A DNA stretch of 64,000 nt from Desulfitobacterium_A sp035539115. Its GTDB lineage: Bacteria > Bacillota > Desulfitobacteriia > Desulfitobacteriales > Desulfitobacteriaceae. This document shows, in pieces, positions 45,164 to 53,916 of the stretch; within the stretch, counting starts at the first letter, position 1; each line of letters starts with the position of its first letter. The translations under genes were made by a program, and so were the position numbers. Where the stretch lies: positions 62,001 through 126,000 of the forward strand of contig NZ_DATLJA010000086.1 in the NCBI RefSeq assembly GCF_035539115.1. The letters are read 5' to 3'. The notes below the pieces were generated by a model. The model was not told the origin of the DNA, ran no database searches, and worked only from the letters and a program-made list of their open reading frames with translations.

Positions 45164-46525
45164 ATGGCTAAAATTCCGTTTGGACCGACCTATCAGGAAA
45201 TGCTTTATCCGGAGACGATTGCTCCTAAAGTTCATGCACAAGCCTTAAAAGCCAAAGAAACCAATGAATTAGATCCCCTTAACCTCTTCAACATCACTTG
45301 GAAAGATGCTCAAGGGGAAGTTCGAAAAATTGTGCTTCCTAAAGAGCTGACTGGGACAGAAGCCAATATCGTCGTCATGCTGGGAAAGTATTTCCCCTCC
45401 GGTTCGCATAAAGTTGGACCTGCTTATGCGACGCTGATTGAAGGCTGTGTTGATGGCGATATTCTTCCAGGTGAACACACGATCCTTGGACCCTCAACGG
45501 GTAACTTTGGGATCGGTGTTGCTTATATTTGTAATCTGATGGGGTATGAGGCTGTCGTCATTATGCCGGATAACATGAGTAAAGAACGCTATGATCGGAT
45601 TCAAAAGTATGGGGCAAAACTGGATCTCACGCCTGGTACCGAATCGGATGTCATTCTGACCCTGCAACGGACCTATGAGTTAAAAAAGGACCCGAAAAAT
45701 CGGCCCTTAGCTCAGTTCGAGCTCATGCCAAACTATCGTTTTCATCGTTATGTCACGGGTAATTCAGCCATTGAAGCGGTAAAAGGAATTGGTAACGGCC
45801 GGATTGCTTGTTTTACTTCTGCTCCCGGTTCGGCAGGTACGATTGCGGCAGGGGATGAGATTAAACACGCTTTCCCGGAAGCCAAGATTGTGGCGCTGGA
45901 ACCCTATGAGTGCTCTACTTTAGCCAATGGCGGCAGAGGTCAGCACCGGATCGAAGGCATCGGTGATAAAATGTGTACGTTGATCCACAACATCAATACC
46001 ACGGACTTTGTCGCCCTGATTCCGGACGATGATGCCGTTCGTGGCTTGAAAATAACGCAGGATGGGGCTGAAGTTCTCGAAGAACAAGGGGTTTCCAAAG
46101 AGCAGGCGCTCGCTCTCCATGGTCTTTTTGGAGTTTCCGGAATTTGTAATATCTTAGGCGCGATTAAAATGGCTCATTACCTTAAACTTGGGCCGGATGA
46201 CAATGTCGTGACGATTGCGACGGACGGCTTTGATCGTTATCCCTCAGTCTTAGAGGATCTCGAAAAACGTTACCTGGAAACAGAAAAATTTGTTTTAAGA
46301 CGTTGGGCTAAAGATATATTTCTTTGTCAGGATACGAGCAATATTTATGATTACCGGAGCAAAGAGGCCAAGGAACAGCTCTATATGCAAAAAGAAAAAG
46401 ACTGGTTACCTTTTGGTTATTCACAGGAATATTTAGACACGATGAAAACAGAAGAATTCTGGGAAATGGAATTTGCAAAAGTAGAGCATTACGATCAGGA
46501 AATCGCCAGACTCCGAAAGGAGTAG
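45164..46525 (+). CDS. PLP-dependent lyase of the cysteine synthase-like fold
   Basis: A 453-residue fold-type II PLP protein. The likely Schiff-base Lys is in FPSGSHKVGPAYATL, the phosphate loop is GPSTGNFGIGVAY, and SAPGSAGTIAAGDEIK is the second glycine-rich loop. It is longer than O-acetylserine sulfhydrylase and has extra N- and C-terminal regions; the C-terminal 75 residues (from RRWAKDIFLCQDTSN) are charged and helical. GGGGGG lies before the ATG. It is the last gene of this operon and is followed by a terminator. It is not part of the E. coli yge/ygf set, so its job in this locus is open. Confidence 0.85.
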   Translation: MAKIPFGPTYQEMLYPETIAPKVHAQALKAKETNELDPLNLFNITWKDAQGEVRKIVLPKELTGTEANIVVMLGKYFPSGSHKVGPAYATLIEGCVDGDILPGEHTILGPSTGNFGIGVAYICNLMGYEAVVIMPDNMSKERYDRIQKYGAKLDLTPGTESDVILTLQRTYELKKDPKNRPLAQFELMPNYRFHRYVTGNSAIEAVKGIGNGRIACFTSAPGSAGTIAAGDEIKHAFPEAKIVALEPYECSTLANGGRGQHRIEGIGDKMCTLIHNINTTDFVALIPDDDAVRGLKITQDGAEVLEEQGVSKEQALALHGLFGVSGICNILGAIKMAHYLKLGPDDNVVTIATDGFDRYPSVLEDLEKRYLETEKFVLRRWAKDIFLCQDTSNIYDYRSKEAKEQLYMQKEKDWLPFGYSQEYLDTMKTEEFWEMEFAKVEHYDQEIARLRKE

Positions 46526-46540
46526 GCTAATCGTTCATGC

Positions 46541-46548
46541 CGATATGA
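46541..46548 (+). promoter_or_regulatory. Candidate activator site upstream of ridA promoter
   Basis: CGATATGA(GCAC), about 108 bases before the -24 element at 46648. Shared octamer with 40694 and 50356. Confidence 0.4.
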
Positions 46549-46597
46549 GCACCATCAAATGATAAAAACCGGTGTCTAGTAGCGAAACCAAAATAAC

Positions 46598-46640
46598 AAG
46601 GCTTGAATACCGTATACGGATTCAAGCCTTAATTTATTTC
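46598..46640 (+). terminator. Terminator after the PLP enzyme pair
   Basis: Stem AAGGCTTGAAT / ATTCAAGCCTT with an 11-base loop, followed by AATTTATTT. It ends the permease-ssnA-PLP operon before the next sigma-54 promoter. Confidence 0.8.
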
Positions 46641-46647
46641 AGTTTAT

Positions 46648-46663
46648 TGGCATGAAACTTGCA
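46648..46663 (+). promoter_or_regulatory. Sigma-54 promoter of the ridA-dpaL operon
   Basis: TTGGCATGAAACTTGC, with 10 bases between GG and GC. A second ACTTGCATTAT repeats 12 bases downstream but lacks its own -24 element. Confidence 0.9.
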
Positions 46664-46726
46664 TTATAAACTTGCATTATGTAGATAAAGAAGAATTTCT
46701 CAGAAACAATTGGAGGTCGATTAAAA

Positions 46727-47104
46727 ATGTCTAAAGAATGTATTAGCACCGAACGTGCACCAAAAGCGATTGGGCCATACTCTCAAGCAATAAAAGCGAA
46801 TGGCTTTATCTTTGTCTCTGGACAACTGCCAATGGATCCAGCTCTAGGAAAGATGCCTGAGAAGATTGAGGATCAAGCCAAACAGAGCATGGAAAACTTA
46901 GCGGCGATTATACGTGAGGCAGGCTCAGATCTAAATCGGGTTGTCAAGACGACCATCTTTCTGACCAATTTGGACGATTTCCAAACGGTGAATGAAGTCT
47001 ATGGCCAATATTTTAGCGGGAACTTTCCCGCCCGGAGTACCGTGCAAGTGGCGAAGCTGCCACTGGGTGCACACGTTGAAATCGAAGCAATTGTAATCGT
47101 CTAA
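46727..47104 (+). CDS. ridA: RidA-family enamine/imine deaminase
   Basis: A 125-residue RidA (YjgF/YER057c/UK114) protein, which hydrolyses reactive 2-aminoacrylate or similar enamines to keto acids and ammonia. AIGPYSQAIKANGFIFVSGQ, the active-site Arg in PARSTVQVAKLPLGAHVEIEAI and the terminal Glu are conserved. GGAGGT precedes the ATG. The next gene encodes a PLP ammonia-lyase that makes 2-aminoacrylate, so RidA fits as its scavenging partner. The operon is driven by the sigma-54 promoter at 46648. Confidence 0.95.
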   Translation: MSKECISTERAPKAIGPYSQAIKANGFIFVSGQLPMDPALGKMPEKIEDQAKQSMENLAAIIREAGSDLNRVVKTTIFLTNLDDFQTVNEVYGQYFSGNFPARSTVQVAKLPLGAHVEIEAIVIV

Positions 47105-47137
47105 TAGAATTGACAAGACATTGGGAAAGGGATAGTT

Positions 47138-48361
47138 ATGAGCGAGAAAATACTTTGGACAGAAAACAAAATGGTGAAGAAATATGGCGAAGGGGTATCT
47201 ACTGTACTCTTCAGTGCAGCGGAAGTGGAAAAAGCCAAGAGCTTTCATCAGACCTTCCCAAGCTATGAGCCGACCCCCTTACAGAATCTTTCCCACCTTG
47301 CCGAAAAATTAAAGGTGGGTGGAATTTATGTTAAAGATGAATCATATCGTTTTGGACTGAATGCCTTTAAGGCGCTTGGCGGCTCTTACGCGATTGCCCG
47401 TTATCTAGCGCAGCGCTTGCATCGGGACATCTCTGAACTCCCTTACGCGTTATTAACGTCACAGGAAGTCAGGGAGAAACTAGGAGAGATTACGTTTGTG
47501 ACCACGACGGATGGGAATCACGGGCGGGGGATTGCGTGGACGGCACGGCAACTTCATCAAAAAGCGGTGGTATATATGCCCAAAGGGTCATCAACGTATC
47601 GTTTAGCAAAAATTCGCGCGGAAGGTGCTGAAGCTTCCATAGTGGATATGAATTATGATGATGCCGTCCGGATGACCGCTGCCGAAGCGGAGGAAAAGGG
47701 TTGGGTAGTGGTTCAAGATACAGCTTGGGAAGGGTATGTCGAGATTCCAACATGGATTATGCAAGGGTATGGTACCATGTCTGCTGAAGCCCTGGAGGAA
47801 TTAAATCGGCTTGGTATCAAAAAGCCGACCCATATTTTTGTTCAGGCAGGAGTAGGAGCTCTGGCAGGGTCAGTACAGGGATATTTCGCCTCAGTTTTTG
47901 GTGAAGAGCGGCCCAAGACGATCATCGCCGAGTCGAATAAAGCGGCCTGCTTATTCAAATCAGTACTAGCTAATGATGGTATGCCGAGGAACGTCGGTGG
48001 AGAGATGCAGACGATCATGGCAGGATTGGCGTGTGGCGAGCCCAACCCTATCGGATGGAACATTTTACGCGATTATAGTCAACTATTTTGCTCCTGTCCT
48101 GATTGGATTGCCGCGCGAGGAATGCGAACTTTAGGAAATCCCCTCAAAGGCGACCCCAGGGTCATTTCAGGCGAATCTGGAGCGGTAACGACGGGACTTC
48201 TTTTAAGTTTACTTGAAGACAAGAACATGAGTGAGGTTCGTGAATCCTTGGGCTTGGACGAAAATTCCCAAATCCTGATCTTCAATACCGAAGGAGACAC
48301 GGATCCAGAAAAGTATCGAAGTATTGTTTGGGATGGTGAATTTCCCTCAGCAGCACGTTAA
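47138..48361 (+). CDS. dpaL: 2,3-Diaminopropionate ammonia-lyase
   Basis: A 407-residue fold-type II PLP enzyme (E. coli YgeX) that converts 2,3-diaminopropionate to pyruvate and two ammonia. KDESYRFGLNAFKALGGSYAIAR contains the catalytic Lys and is the family hallmark. TTTDGNHGRGIAWTAR binds the PLP phosphate. VQAGVGALAGS is the C-terminal glycine-rich loop. Length agrees with the family. Its neighbours YgeW, YgeY and hydantoinase are compatible with a pathway in which the purine carbon skeleton ends as diaminopropionate and then pyruvate; that is established for related clusters only in part. Confidence 0.94.
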   Translation: MSEKILWTENKMVKKYGEGVSTVLFSAAEVEKAKSFHQTFPSYEPTPLQNLSHLAEKLKVGGIYVKDESYRFGLNAFKALGGSYAIARYLAQRLHRDISELPYALLTSQEVREKLGEITFVTTTDGNHGRGIAWTARQLHQKAVVYMPKGSSTYRLAKIRAEGAEASIVDMNYDDAVRMTAAEAEEKGWVVVQDTAWEGYVEIPTWIMQGYGTMSAEALEELNRLGIKKPTHIFVQAGVGALAGSVQGYFASVFGEERPKTIIAESNKAACLFKSVLANDGMPRNVGGEMQTIMAGLACGEPNPIGWNILRDYSQLFCSCPDWIAARGMRTLGNPLKGDPRVISGESGAVTTGLLLSLLEDKNMSEVRESLGLDENSQILIFNTEGDTDPEKYRSIVWDGEFPSAAR

Positions 48362-48376
48362 GGCAAAAAAGATTGC

Positions 48377-48420
48377 GGGAGCACAAAAAGAATCTGTCAA
48401 AGGTTTTGTGCTCCCTAAAT
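48377..48420 (+). terminator. Terminator after dpaL
   Basis: Stem GGGAGCACAAAA / TTTTGTGCTCCC with a 15-base loop, then an A/T-rich tail. Confidence 0.82.
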
Positions 48421-48556
48421 TTTATCTGCTGATTAACCGGCACTAAGTCCTTTGAAAATATCCTGGGTTTAGAGGAGGAGAGTAGGAAATTGCAGTTGGG
48501 GCACGAATATGTTATTAGATTAAAGTGCATCTTTAATTTTCAAATGAGGTGAATCT

Positions 48557-50326
48557 ATGTATCAACTGCAAGATATTCAAAATACGGTTCAACAAACGGC
48601 AGATGCCATTGCCGCTGCCCTTAAAATTGAGGTCGAGATCGCAGACGCTGAGCTGATCCGCATCGCAGGCACGGGGAAGTACTCGAATCAATGTGGAGCT
48701 CCGATGAAAGAGGGCTTTGTTTATCGCCATGTGATGCAGACAGGAAGCACTGTCATTATCGATAACCCTGGTTTTAATCCGCTCTGTCAGCCCTGCCCGC
48801 GACGAGGCAACTGTATGGAATACTCCGAAGTGGCCATCCCCATTGTTTTAGAAGGCCAGGTGCTCGGTGCGATCGGCCTGGTTAGTTTTGACGAAGAACA
48901 AGCTAAGCGTTTAATCGATAACAAACAATCGCTTCTGCAATTCTTAGAGAAGATGGCCGACCTTCTGAGCGCCAAGGTTTCGGAAAATGCCCAAAATCGG
49001 GAGCGGGAGCTTTTGACCGGCCAGTTGATTACGCTGTTAAACCAGCTCCATGATGGAATTTTATTGGTCAATGAGCAAAAACAAGTCACCCATTTTAATA
49101 CATTGGGAGCTAAACTTCTCGATTTTTCACAATTAAACCCCAAAAAGATCGAGCTGAGCCAAATCCTTGATGATAAGAAAATTTGGAAATCGATCATGAG
49201 AGGAGAGTCCTTTTCCGGTCAAATCAAAGGGAAACGAGTGGCCACCCTGCTTTATTGCGACGCTGTCCCCATAAAAAATAATGGCCTGATTGAGGGTGCA
49301 GTCATCAGTCTCAAGGACATGAAGCAGATTAAAAAGCTCGTCAGAGATACTACGGTCAATGAGGTCGAAACTCATTTCTCCGAAATTATTGGAGATTGTG
49401 CGAAGATGAAAAATGTTAAGGAAGTCGCCCAACGTGTTGCTCAGAGTAACGCGACGATCCTGATCCTCGGTGAAAGCGGGACAGGTAAGGAATTGTTCGC
49501 GCGGGCGATTCATCAAAGCAGTAAACGGCATAATCATGCGTTTATTGCCGTAAATTGCGGTGCTATACCTGAGAATTTGTTGGAAAGCGAATTGTTTGGT
49601 TATGAGGAGGGATCCTTTACCGGTGCCCGCCGCGGCGGTAAATTGGGGAAATTCGAGCTCGCTCACAACGGTACGATTTTCTTAGACGAAATTGGCGATA
49701 TGCCACTTCATCTGCAGGTCAAATTACTCCGGGTTTTACAGGAAAAACGGGTTGAAAAAATCGGAAGCTCACGTTCTCTTCCTGTCGATGTACGAGTTAT
49801 TGCCGCGACCCATCAGGATCTTGACAATATGGTTAAAACCGGTGAGTTCCGTGAAGATCTGTATTATCGCCTCAACGTCATTCCGCTTACAATTCCGCCT
49901 CTGCGCGAGCGTAAAGAAGATATCCCCATCCTGATTCAGTTTTATCTCGAGCATTACTGTGAGGTGACAGGGAAGGCTGTTAAAGGGTTGATGCCCGAGA
50001 CGGAGCAGATTCTTGAACGCTATTCCTGGCCTGGAAATGTTCGCGAATTGGGAAACGTCATCGAATATTGTGTCACAATGTCTCAGCAGGACACCATCAC
50101 GGCTAAGCTTTTGCCAGAACGGGTCAAGGCTGATCTAACATCACGACCTACCAATTCAGGGTTGAATCTGAAAGAGCTAGAACGCGAGACGATTATGAAG
50201 GCGCTGGCCCAGGCCGAAGCCTCAGGCGATAAAGAAGAGACCGCAAAGTTGCTGGGAATCAGCCGCGCCACGCTCTATCGCAAGATTAAGGAATATCAGA
50301 TAACGGCTAATAAAACGTATTCTTAA
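48557..50326 (+). CDS. Sigma-54-dependent activator with Cys-containing sensor domain (second)
   Basis: A 589-residue enhancer-binding protein homologous to the one at 38794 over its whole length. The sensor domain keeps C-x2-C-x5-C (C77, C80, C86). A PAS-like domain (about 155-265) precedes the AAA+ domain: GESGTGKE, EEGSFTGA (a Ser variant of the GAFTGA loop), FLDEIGDMP. The Fis-type helix-turn-helix is EETAKLLGISRATLYRKIKEY. GAGGTG precedes ATG. It lies between the dpaL terminator and the promoter at 50499 and is the positional counterpart of E. coli YgeV. No sigma-54 promoter is evident before the gene itself. Confidence 0.92.
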   Translation: MYQLQDIQNTVQQTADAIAAALKIEVEIADAELIRIAGTGKYSNQCGAPMKEGFVYRHVMQTGSTVIIDNPGFNPLCQPCPRRGNCMEYSEVAIPIVLEGQVLGAIGLVSFDEEQAKRLIDNKQSLLQFLEKMADLLSAKVSENAQNRERELLTGQLITLLNQLHDGILLVNEQKQVTHFNTLGAKLLDFSQLNPKKIELSQILDDKKIWKSIMRGESFSGQIKGKRVATLLYCDAVPIKNNGLIEGAVISLKDMKQIKKLVRDTTVNEVETHFSEIIGDCAKMKNVKEVAQRVAQSNATILILGESGTGKELFARAIHQSSKRHNHAFIAVNCGAIPENLLESELFGYEEGSFTGARRGGKLGKFELAHNGTIFLDEIGDMPLHLQVKLLRVLQEKRVEKIGSSRSLPVDVRVIAATHQDLDNMVKTGEFREDLYYRLNVIPLTIPPLRERKEDIPILIQFYLEHYCEVTGKAVKGLMPETEQILERYSWPGNVRELGNVIEYCVTMSQQDTITAKLLPERVKADLTSRPTNSGLNLKELERETIMKALAQAEASGDKEETAKLLGISRATLYRKIKEYQITANKTYS

Positions 50327-50331
50327 AGGCG

Positions 50332-50367
50332 AGTCTCATGAAGAGAAATGTGTCGCGATATGAGACT
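50332..50367. promoter_or_regulatory. Inverted repeat with candidate activator site upstream of ygeY
   Basis: AGTCTCAT...ATGAGACT dyad. The right half contains CGATATGA (50356-50363), the octamer shared with sites at 40694 and 46541. About 140 bases before the -24 element. It could alternatively be a weak terminator of the activator gene. Confidence 0.4.
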
Positions 50368-50498
50368 GGACAGAAAGACTCCCACTGGGGTAAGGAATAG
50401 GCATAAATAGTGATCTGGGATAAAACTTAACAGTCTCAAAGCGAGATTTTCCCCCTAAATACTCAAACGTAAATGAGTGTTTTACGACCCTGTTAAAT

Positions 50499-50514
50499 TG
50501 GCACGCTTTTTGCA
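50499..50514 (+). promoter_or_regulatory. Sigma-54 promoter of the ygeY-yqeB operon
   Basis: TTGGCACGCTTTTTGC, with TGGCACG identical to the -24 consensus and 10 bases between GG and GC. It heads the operon that runs to 60263. Confidence 0.95.
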
Positions 50515-50596
50515 AAGAAATAGGGTATACAGAAGCAAAAAATGTGAGACGTCAATCAAGGAACTTAACAGGTGATGAAAGAAAGGGGTAATCAGC

Positions 50597-51844
50597 GTGG
50601 AGAACTTTGCCAAAGTCCTGGAGATGGCCCAAGCGTACAAGCCAGAAATGAGTCGCTTTTTACGGGATCTGATCGCCATTCCGAGCGAAAGCTGCGGAGA
50701 AGAAAAAGTTGTCTTGCGAATTAAAGAAGAAATGGAAAAGGTGGGCTTTGATAAAGTCGTGATTGACCCCATGGGGAACATCCTCGGATATATTGGTCAT
50801 GGTCAACACGTGATCGCCATGGATGCCCATATCGATACTGTGGGTATCGGGGATCGCTCGCTTTGGGAATATGACCCTTATCAAGGGTATGAAGATGACG
50901 AGATCATTATCGGTCGAGGGGGAAGCGATCAAAGCGGAGGGATGGCCTCCATGGTTTATGCGGGCAAGATTATCAAAGAATTAGGACTTGAAGATGACTA
51001 TACGCTGATCGTTGTGGGTTCTGTTCAAGAAGAAGATTGTGATGGCTTATGCTGGCAGTATATTGTCAATGAGGACAAACTCCATCCGGAATTCGTAGTC
51101 ATTACGGAACCAACCGATGGCAAGATCTATCGCGGACATCGTGGCCGGATGGAAATTAAAGTGACCACGAAAGGCATCAGCTGCCATGGTTCAGCTCCAG
51201 AACGTGGAGATAATGCGATCTTCAAAATGGCTCCAATTCTCAACGAACTGCGTGCGCTCCATGAAAACCTCACTGATCATCCTTTCCTCGGTAAAGGCAG
51301 CTTAACCGTTTCCGAAGTCTTCTTTACCTCACCTTCTCGTTGTGCCGTTGCTGATAGCTGCTGGATTTCCCTTGACCGTCGCTTAACTGCCGGAGAAACA
51401 GCCGAATTCGCGCTGCAACAGATCCGAAACCTGCCTGCCGTTAAAGCGGCCCAAGCGGAAGTGACGATGTATACTTACGAACGGCCTTCTTATACCAATC
51501 TGGTTTATCCGACCGATTGCTACTTCCCCACCTGGCTCATTGAAGAAGAACACCCACTTTGCACGACACTCGAAGAATCTTATCAAGAGTTATTCCATGA
51601 AACCCCAGTCTTAGATAAATGGACCTTCTCCACCAATGGCGTTTCAATCATGGGCCGATATGGTATTCCCTGTATTGGTTTTGGTCCCGGCCATGAAGAC
51701 CAAGCGCATGCCCCCAATGAAAAAACTTGGAAAAAGGAATTGGTCAATGCGGCTGCGATGTATGCCGTTATTCCCATGCTCTATACCCAAAAATACGCAG
51801 CGAAAATGCCAGAGACCACGGAAAACTTACTTCGGGTCGACTGA
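50597..51844 (+). CDS. ygeY: YgeY-family M20 amidohydrolase/peptidase
   Basis: A 415-residue metallohydrolase of the M20 family, related to succinyl-diaminopimelate desuccinylase. VIAMDAHIDTVG (metal His and Asp), IGRGGSDQSGGMAS (bridging Asp), VGSVQEEDCDG (catalytic Glu pair) and GFGPGHEDQAHAPNE (C-terminal His) give the di-zinc site. In this setting it probably hydrolyses a ureido or acylated diamino acid. GTG 50597 start, AAAGGGG upstream. First gene of the fourth sigma-54 operon. Confidence 0.93.
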   Translation: MENFAKVLEMAQAYKPEMSRFLRDLIAIPSESCGEEKVVLRIKEEMEKVGFDKVVIDPMGNILGYIGHGQHVIAMDAHIDTVGIGDRSLWEYDPYQGYEDDEIIIGRGGSDQSGGMASMVYAGKIIKELGLEDDYTLIVVGSVQEEDCDGLCWQYIVNEDKLHPEFVVITEPTDGKIYRGHRGRMEIKVTTKGISCHGSAPERGDNAIFKMAPILNELRALHENLTDHPFLGKGSLTVSEVFFTSPSRCAVADSCWISLDRRLTAGETAEFALQQIRNLPAVKAAQAEVTMYTYERPSYTNLVYPTDCYFPTWLIEEEHPLCTTLEESYQELFHETPVLDKWTFSTNGVSIMGRYGIPCIGFGPGHEDQAHAPNEKTWKKELVNAAAMYAVIPMLYTQKYAAKMPETTENLLRVD

Positions 51845-51935
51845 GTGTTTCAATCGAAAGACTCTAAGATTCTCTAAGTTAGGTGAAGAGTTATACTACC
51901 TTGAAATCAGAAAATATTAGAAGGAGAGATTTTAG

Positions 51936-52940
51936 ATGCAAACTATTTTTCACGGCCGACATTTCATTAATCTTGAAGATTTCACCAAAGAAGAAGTCGA
52001 TACAATGATCGAGGTTTCGCTCGATCTGAAGAGAAAGTTCGCGATGGGTGTTGATACACCTTACCTACAAAATAAAACCATGTTCCTGATGTTCTTCGAG
52101 CAATCCACTAGAACACGGAATTCGATGGAAGCGGGGATCGCTCAACTGGGCGGTCATGCTAACTACCTTGATTCCAGCAGTATGCAAGTGGCTCATGGCG
52201 AAACAGCGAAAGATACAGGAGTCATTCTTTCCCGTTTTGGACATGCCATCGCCGCCCGTTATTGCAACTGGGGCGTGGGCAATAAATACCTCAATGAATT
52301 GGCTAAGTGGTCGACAGCTCCGGTTATGAATCTGCAATGCGATCTTTACCATCCCTTTCAAGCTCTTGCCGACCTGATGACCATGAAAGAGAAAGTCGGG
52401 GATCTGAAACGGGTTAAAGTATCCATTATCTGGGCGTATGCGGAAAGCCATAAAAAGCCGATTTCGGTTCCGGTATCCCAAATTTTGCTCTTCCCACGCT
52501 ATGGTATGGATGTCGTCTTGGCCCATCCGAAAGGTTGGGAACTGCCTGACTGGGTTATTGATCAAGCGAAAGTTAATGCTACCCGTTATGGGGGTACGGT
52601 TACGATCACGAATAATGAAGCCGAAGCTTATGCAGGGGCAGACATCGTCATTCCGAAAAACTGGGGAAGTTGGGTTAACGACCAAACGGGAGCAACACTT
52701 GTTGGCGCTTCGAAAGTCGTCGATGATAAACTGATGGCTCAAAAATCCTGGAAATGCACCGAAGCCAAAATGGCGACCGCTGATAAAGATGTGATGTATA
52801 TGCACGCGTTGCCGGCTGATCGCGATAATGAAGTCGAAAATTCGGTCATTGATGGGCCTCATTCGATTGTCTATGATGAAGCAGAAAATCGTATTCATAC
52901 AGCCAAAGCAGTGATGACTTTATTGATGGGTGGCAGATAA
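51936..52940 (+). CDS. ygeW: YgeW-family knotted carbamoyltransferase
   Basis: A 334-residue transcarbamylase of the aspartate/ornithine family. FEQSTRTRNSMEAG binds carbamoyl phosphate and HPFQALADLMT is the second signature. The MHALPAD segment near the end matches the SMG-loop position, and the YgeW subgroup forms a deep trefoil knot. The physiological reaction is most likely phosphorolysis of a ureido compound to carbamoyl phosphate. Carbamate kinase is encoded 2 bases downstream, so ATP can be made from that product, as in arginine fermentation. Confidence 0.93.
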   Translation: MQTIFHGRHFINLEDFTKEEVDTMIEVSLDLKRKFAMGVDTPYLQNKTMFLMFFEQSTRTRNSMEAGIAQLGGHANYLDSSSMQVAHGETAKDTGVILSRFGHAIAARYCNWGVGNKYLNELAKWSTAPVMNLQCDLYHPFQALADLMTMKEKVGDLKRVKVSIIWAYAESHKKPISVPVSQILLFPRYGMDVVLAHPKGWELPDWVIDQAKVNATRYGGTVTITNNEAEAYAGADIVIPKNWGSWVNDQTGATLVGASKVVDDKLMAQKSWKCTEAKMATADKDVMYMHALPADRDNEVENSVIDGPHSIVYDEAENRIHTAKAVMTLLMGGR

Positions 52941-52942
52941 AC

Positions 52943-53893
52943 GTGAACAAATTAGCTGTTGTAGCTATCGGCGGGAACTCTTTGATTCGAGATAATGCCC
53001 ATCAAAGCGTCGAAGATCAATACGCAGCAATTGTGGAAACAGCGCGCCATATTGTGGGCATGATTGAGCAAGGGTATGAAGTGATCGTTACCCACGGCAA
53101 CGGCCCGCAGGTTGGGTTTATTCTCCGCCGAGCGGAAATTGCCAGTGAAGTGGCAGCGATGCATGGTGTGCCGCTCGTTAGTTGCGGTGCGGATACCCAA
53201 GGTTCGATCGGCTATCAGATCCAACAAGCGATTGATAATGAGTTCAGACTACGGGGGATCAGAAAATCCGCAGTCACGATCATTACGCAAGTTTTGGTGG
53301 ATAAGAATGATCCAGCCTTTCTGAAACCCTCTAAGCCGATTGGTTCTTTCTACAGCGAAGAACAGGCTCACCTGATTCAAAAAGAAAATCCAAGTTGGGT
53401 TATGGTCAGTGACGCAGGCCGGGGTTATCGGCGTGTCGTCCCTTCGCCGGCCCCGCGTCAAATCGTGGAGAAAGAAGTCATCAATTTGCTGGTCAATGCC
53501 GGCTATTGTGTCATCGGAGCCGGTGGCGGCGGAATCCCGGTCGTAGTTAAGGAAAATGGCGGATTTGATGGCGTAGATGCCGTCATCGATAAGGATTTTG
53601 CCTCTAGCCTCTTAGCAACTCAACTAGCCGCTGATTTGCTCATCATCTCGACTGGCGTACCTCAGGTTTATTTAAATTATGGGCTGCCGACTGAGAAGGC
53701 GTTAGATCGAATAACTCTCGCTGAAATCAAAGAATATGTCCAAGAAAACCACTTCACACCGGGAAGCATGTTGCCCAAAGTTCAAGCCGTGATTAATTTT
53801 CTTGAAGCGGGCGGTAAAGAAGCGATTATTACAAACCCTGAATCGTTGGAAGAAGCAGTCGCAGGTAGAACGGGGACACACATTATTCCTTGA
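52943..53893 (+). CDS. arcC: Carbamate kinase
   Basis: A 316-residue enzyme that makes ATP from carbamoyl phosphate and ADP, releasing CO2 and ammonia. AIGGNSLIRD, VTHGNGPQVGFI, SDAGRGYRRVVPSPAP and IGAGGGGIPVV are characteristic. GTG start 2 bases after ygeW, so translation is coupled. It is the counterpart of E. coli YqeA. A roughly 360-base gap with a structured element then separates it from the hydantoinase gene. Confidence 0.96.
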   Translation: MNKLAVVAIGGNSLIRDNAHQSVEDQYAAIVETARHIVGMIEQGYEVIVTHGNGPQVGFILRRAEIASEVAAMHGVPLVSCGADTQGSIGYQIQQAIDNEFRLRGIRKSAVTIITQVLVDKNDPAFLKPSKPIGSFYSEEQAHLIQKENPSWVMVSDAGRGYRRVVPSPAPRQIVEKEVINLLVNAGYCVIGAGGGGIPVVVKENGGFDGVDAVIDKDFASSLLATQLAADLLIISTGVPQVYLNYGLPTEKALDRITLAEIKEYVQENHFTPGSMLPKVQAVINFLEAGGKEAIITNPESLEEAVAGRTGTHIIP

Positions 53894-53916
53894 TTCAATA
53901 TGTCTTAAGGAAAATA

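Noticed and set aside
52065..52898. Long (277-codon) minus-strand open frame opposite ygeW
   Set aside because: It is fully antisense to a conserved carbamoyltransferase gene and its composition follows from the codon usage of that gene.
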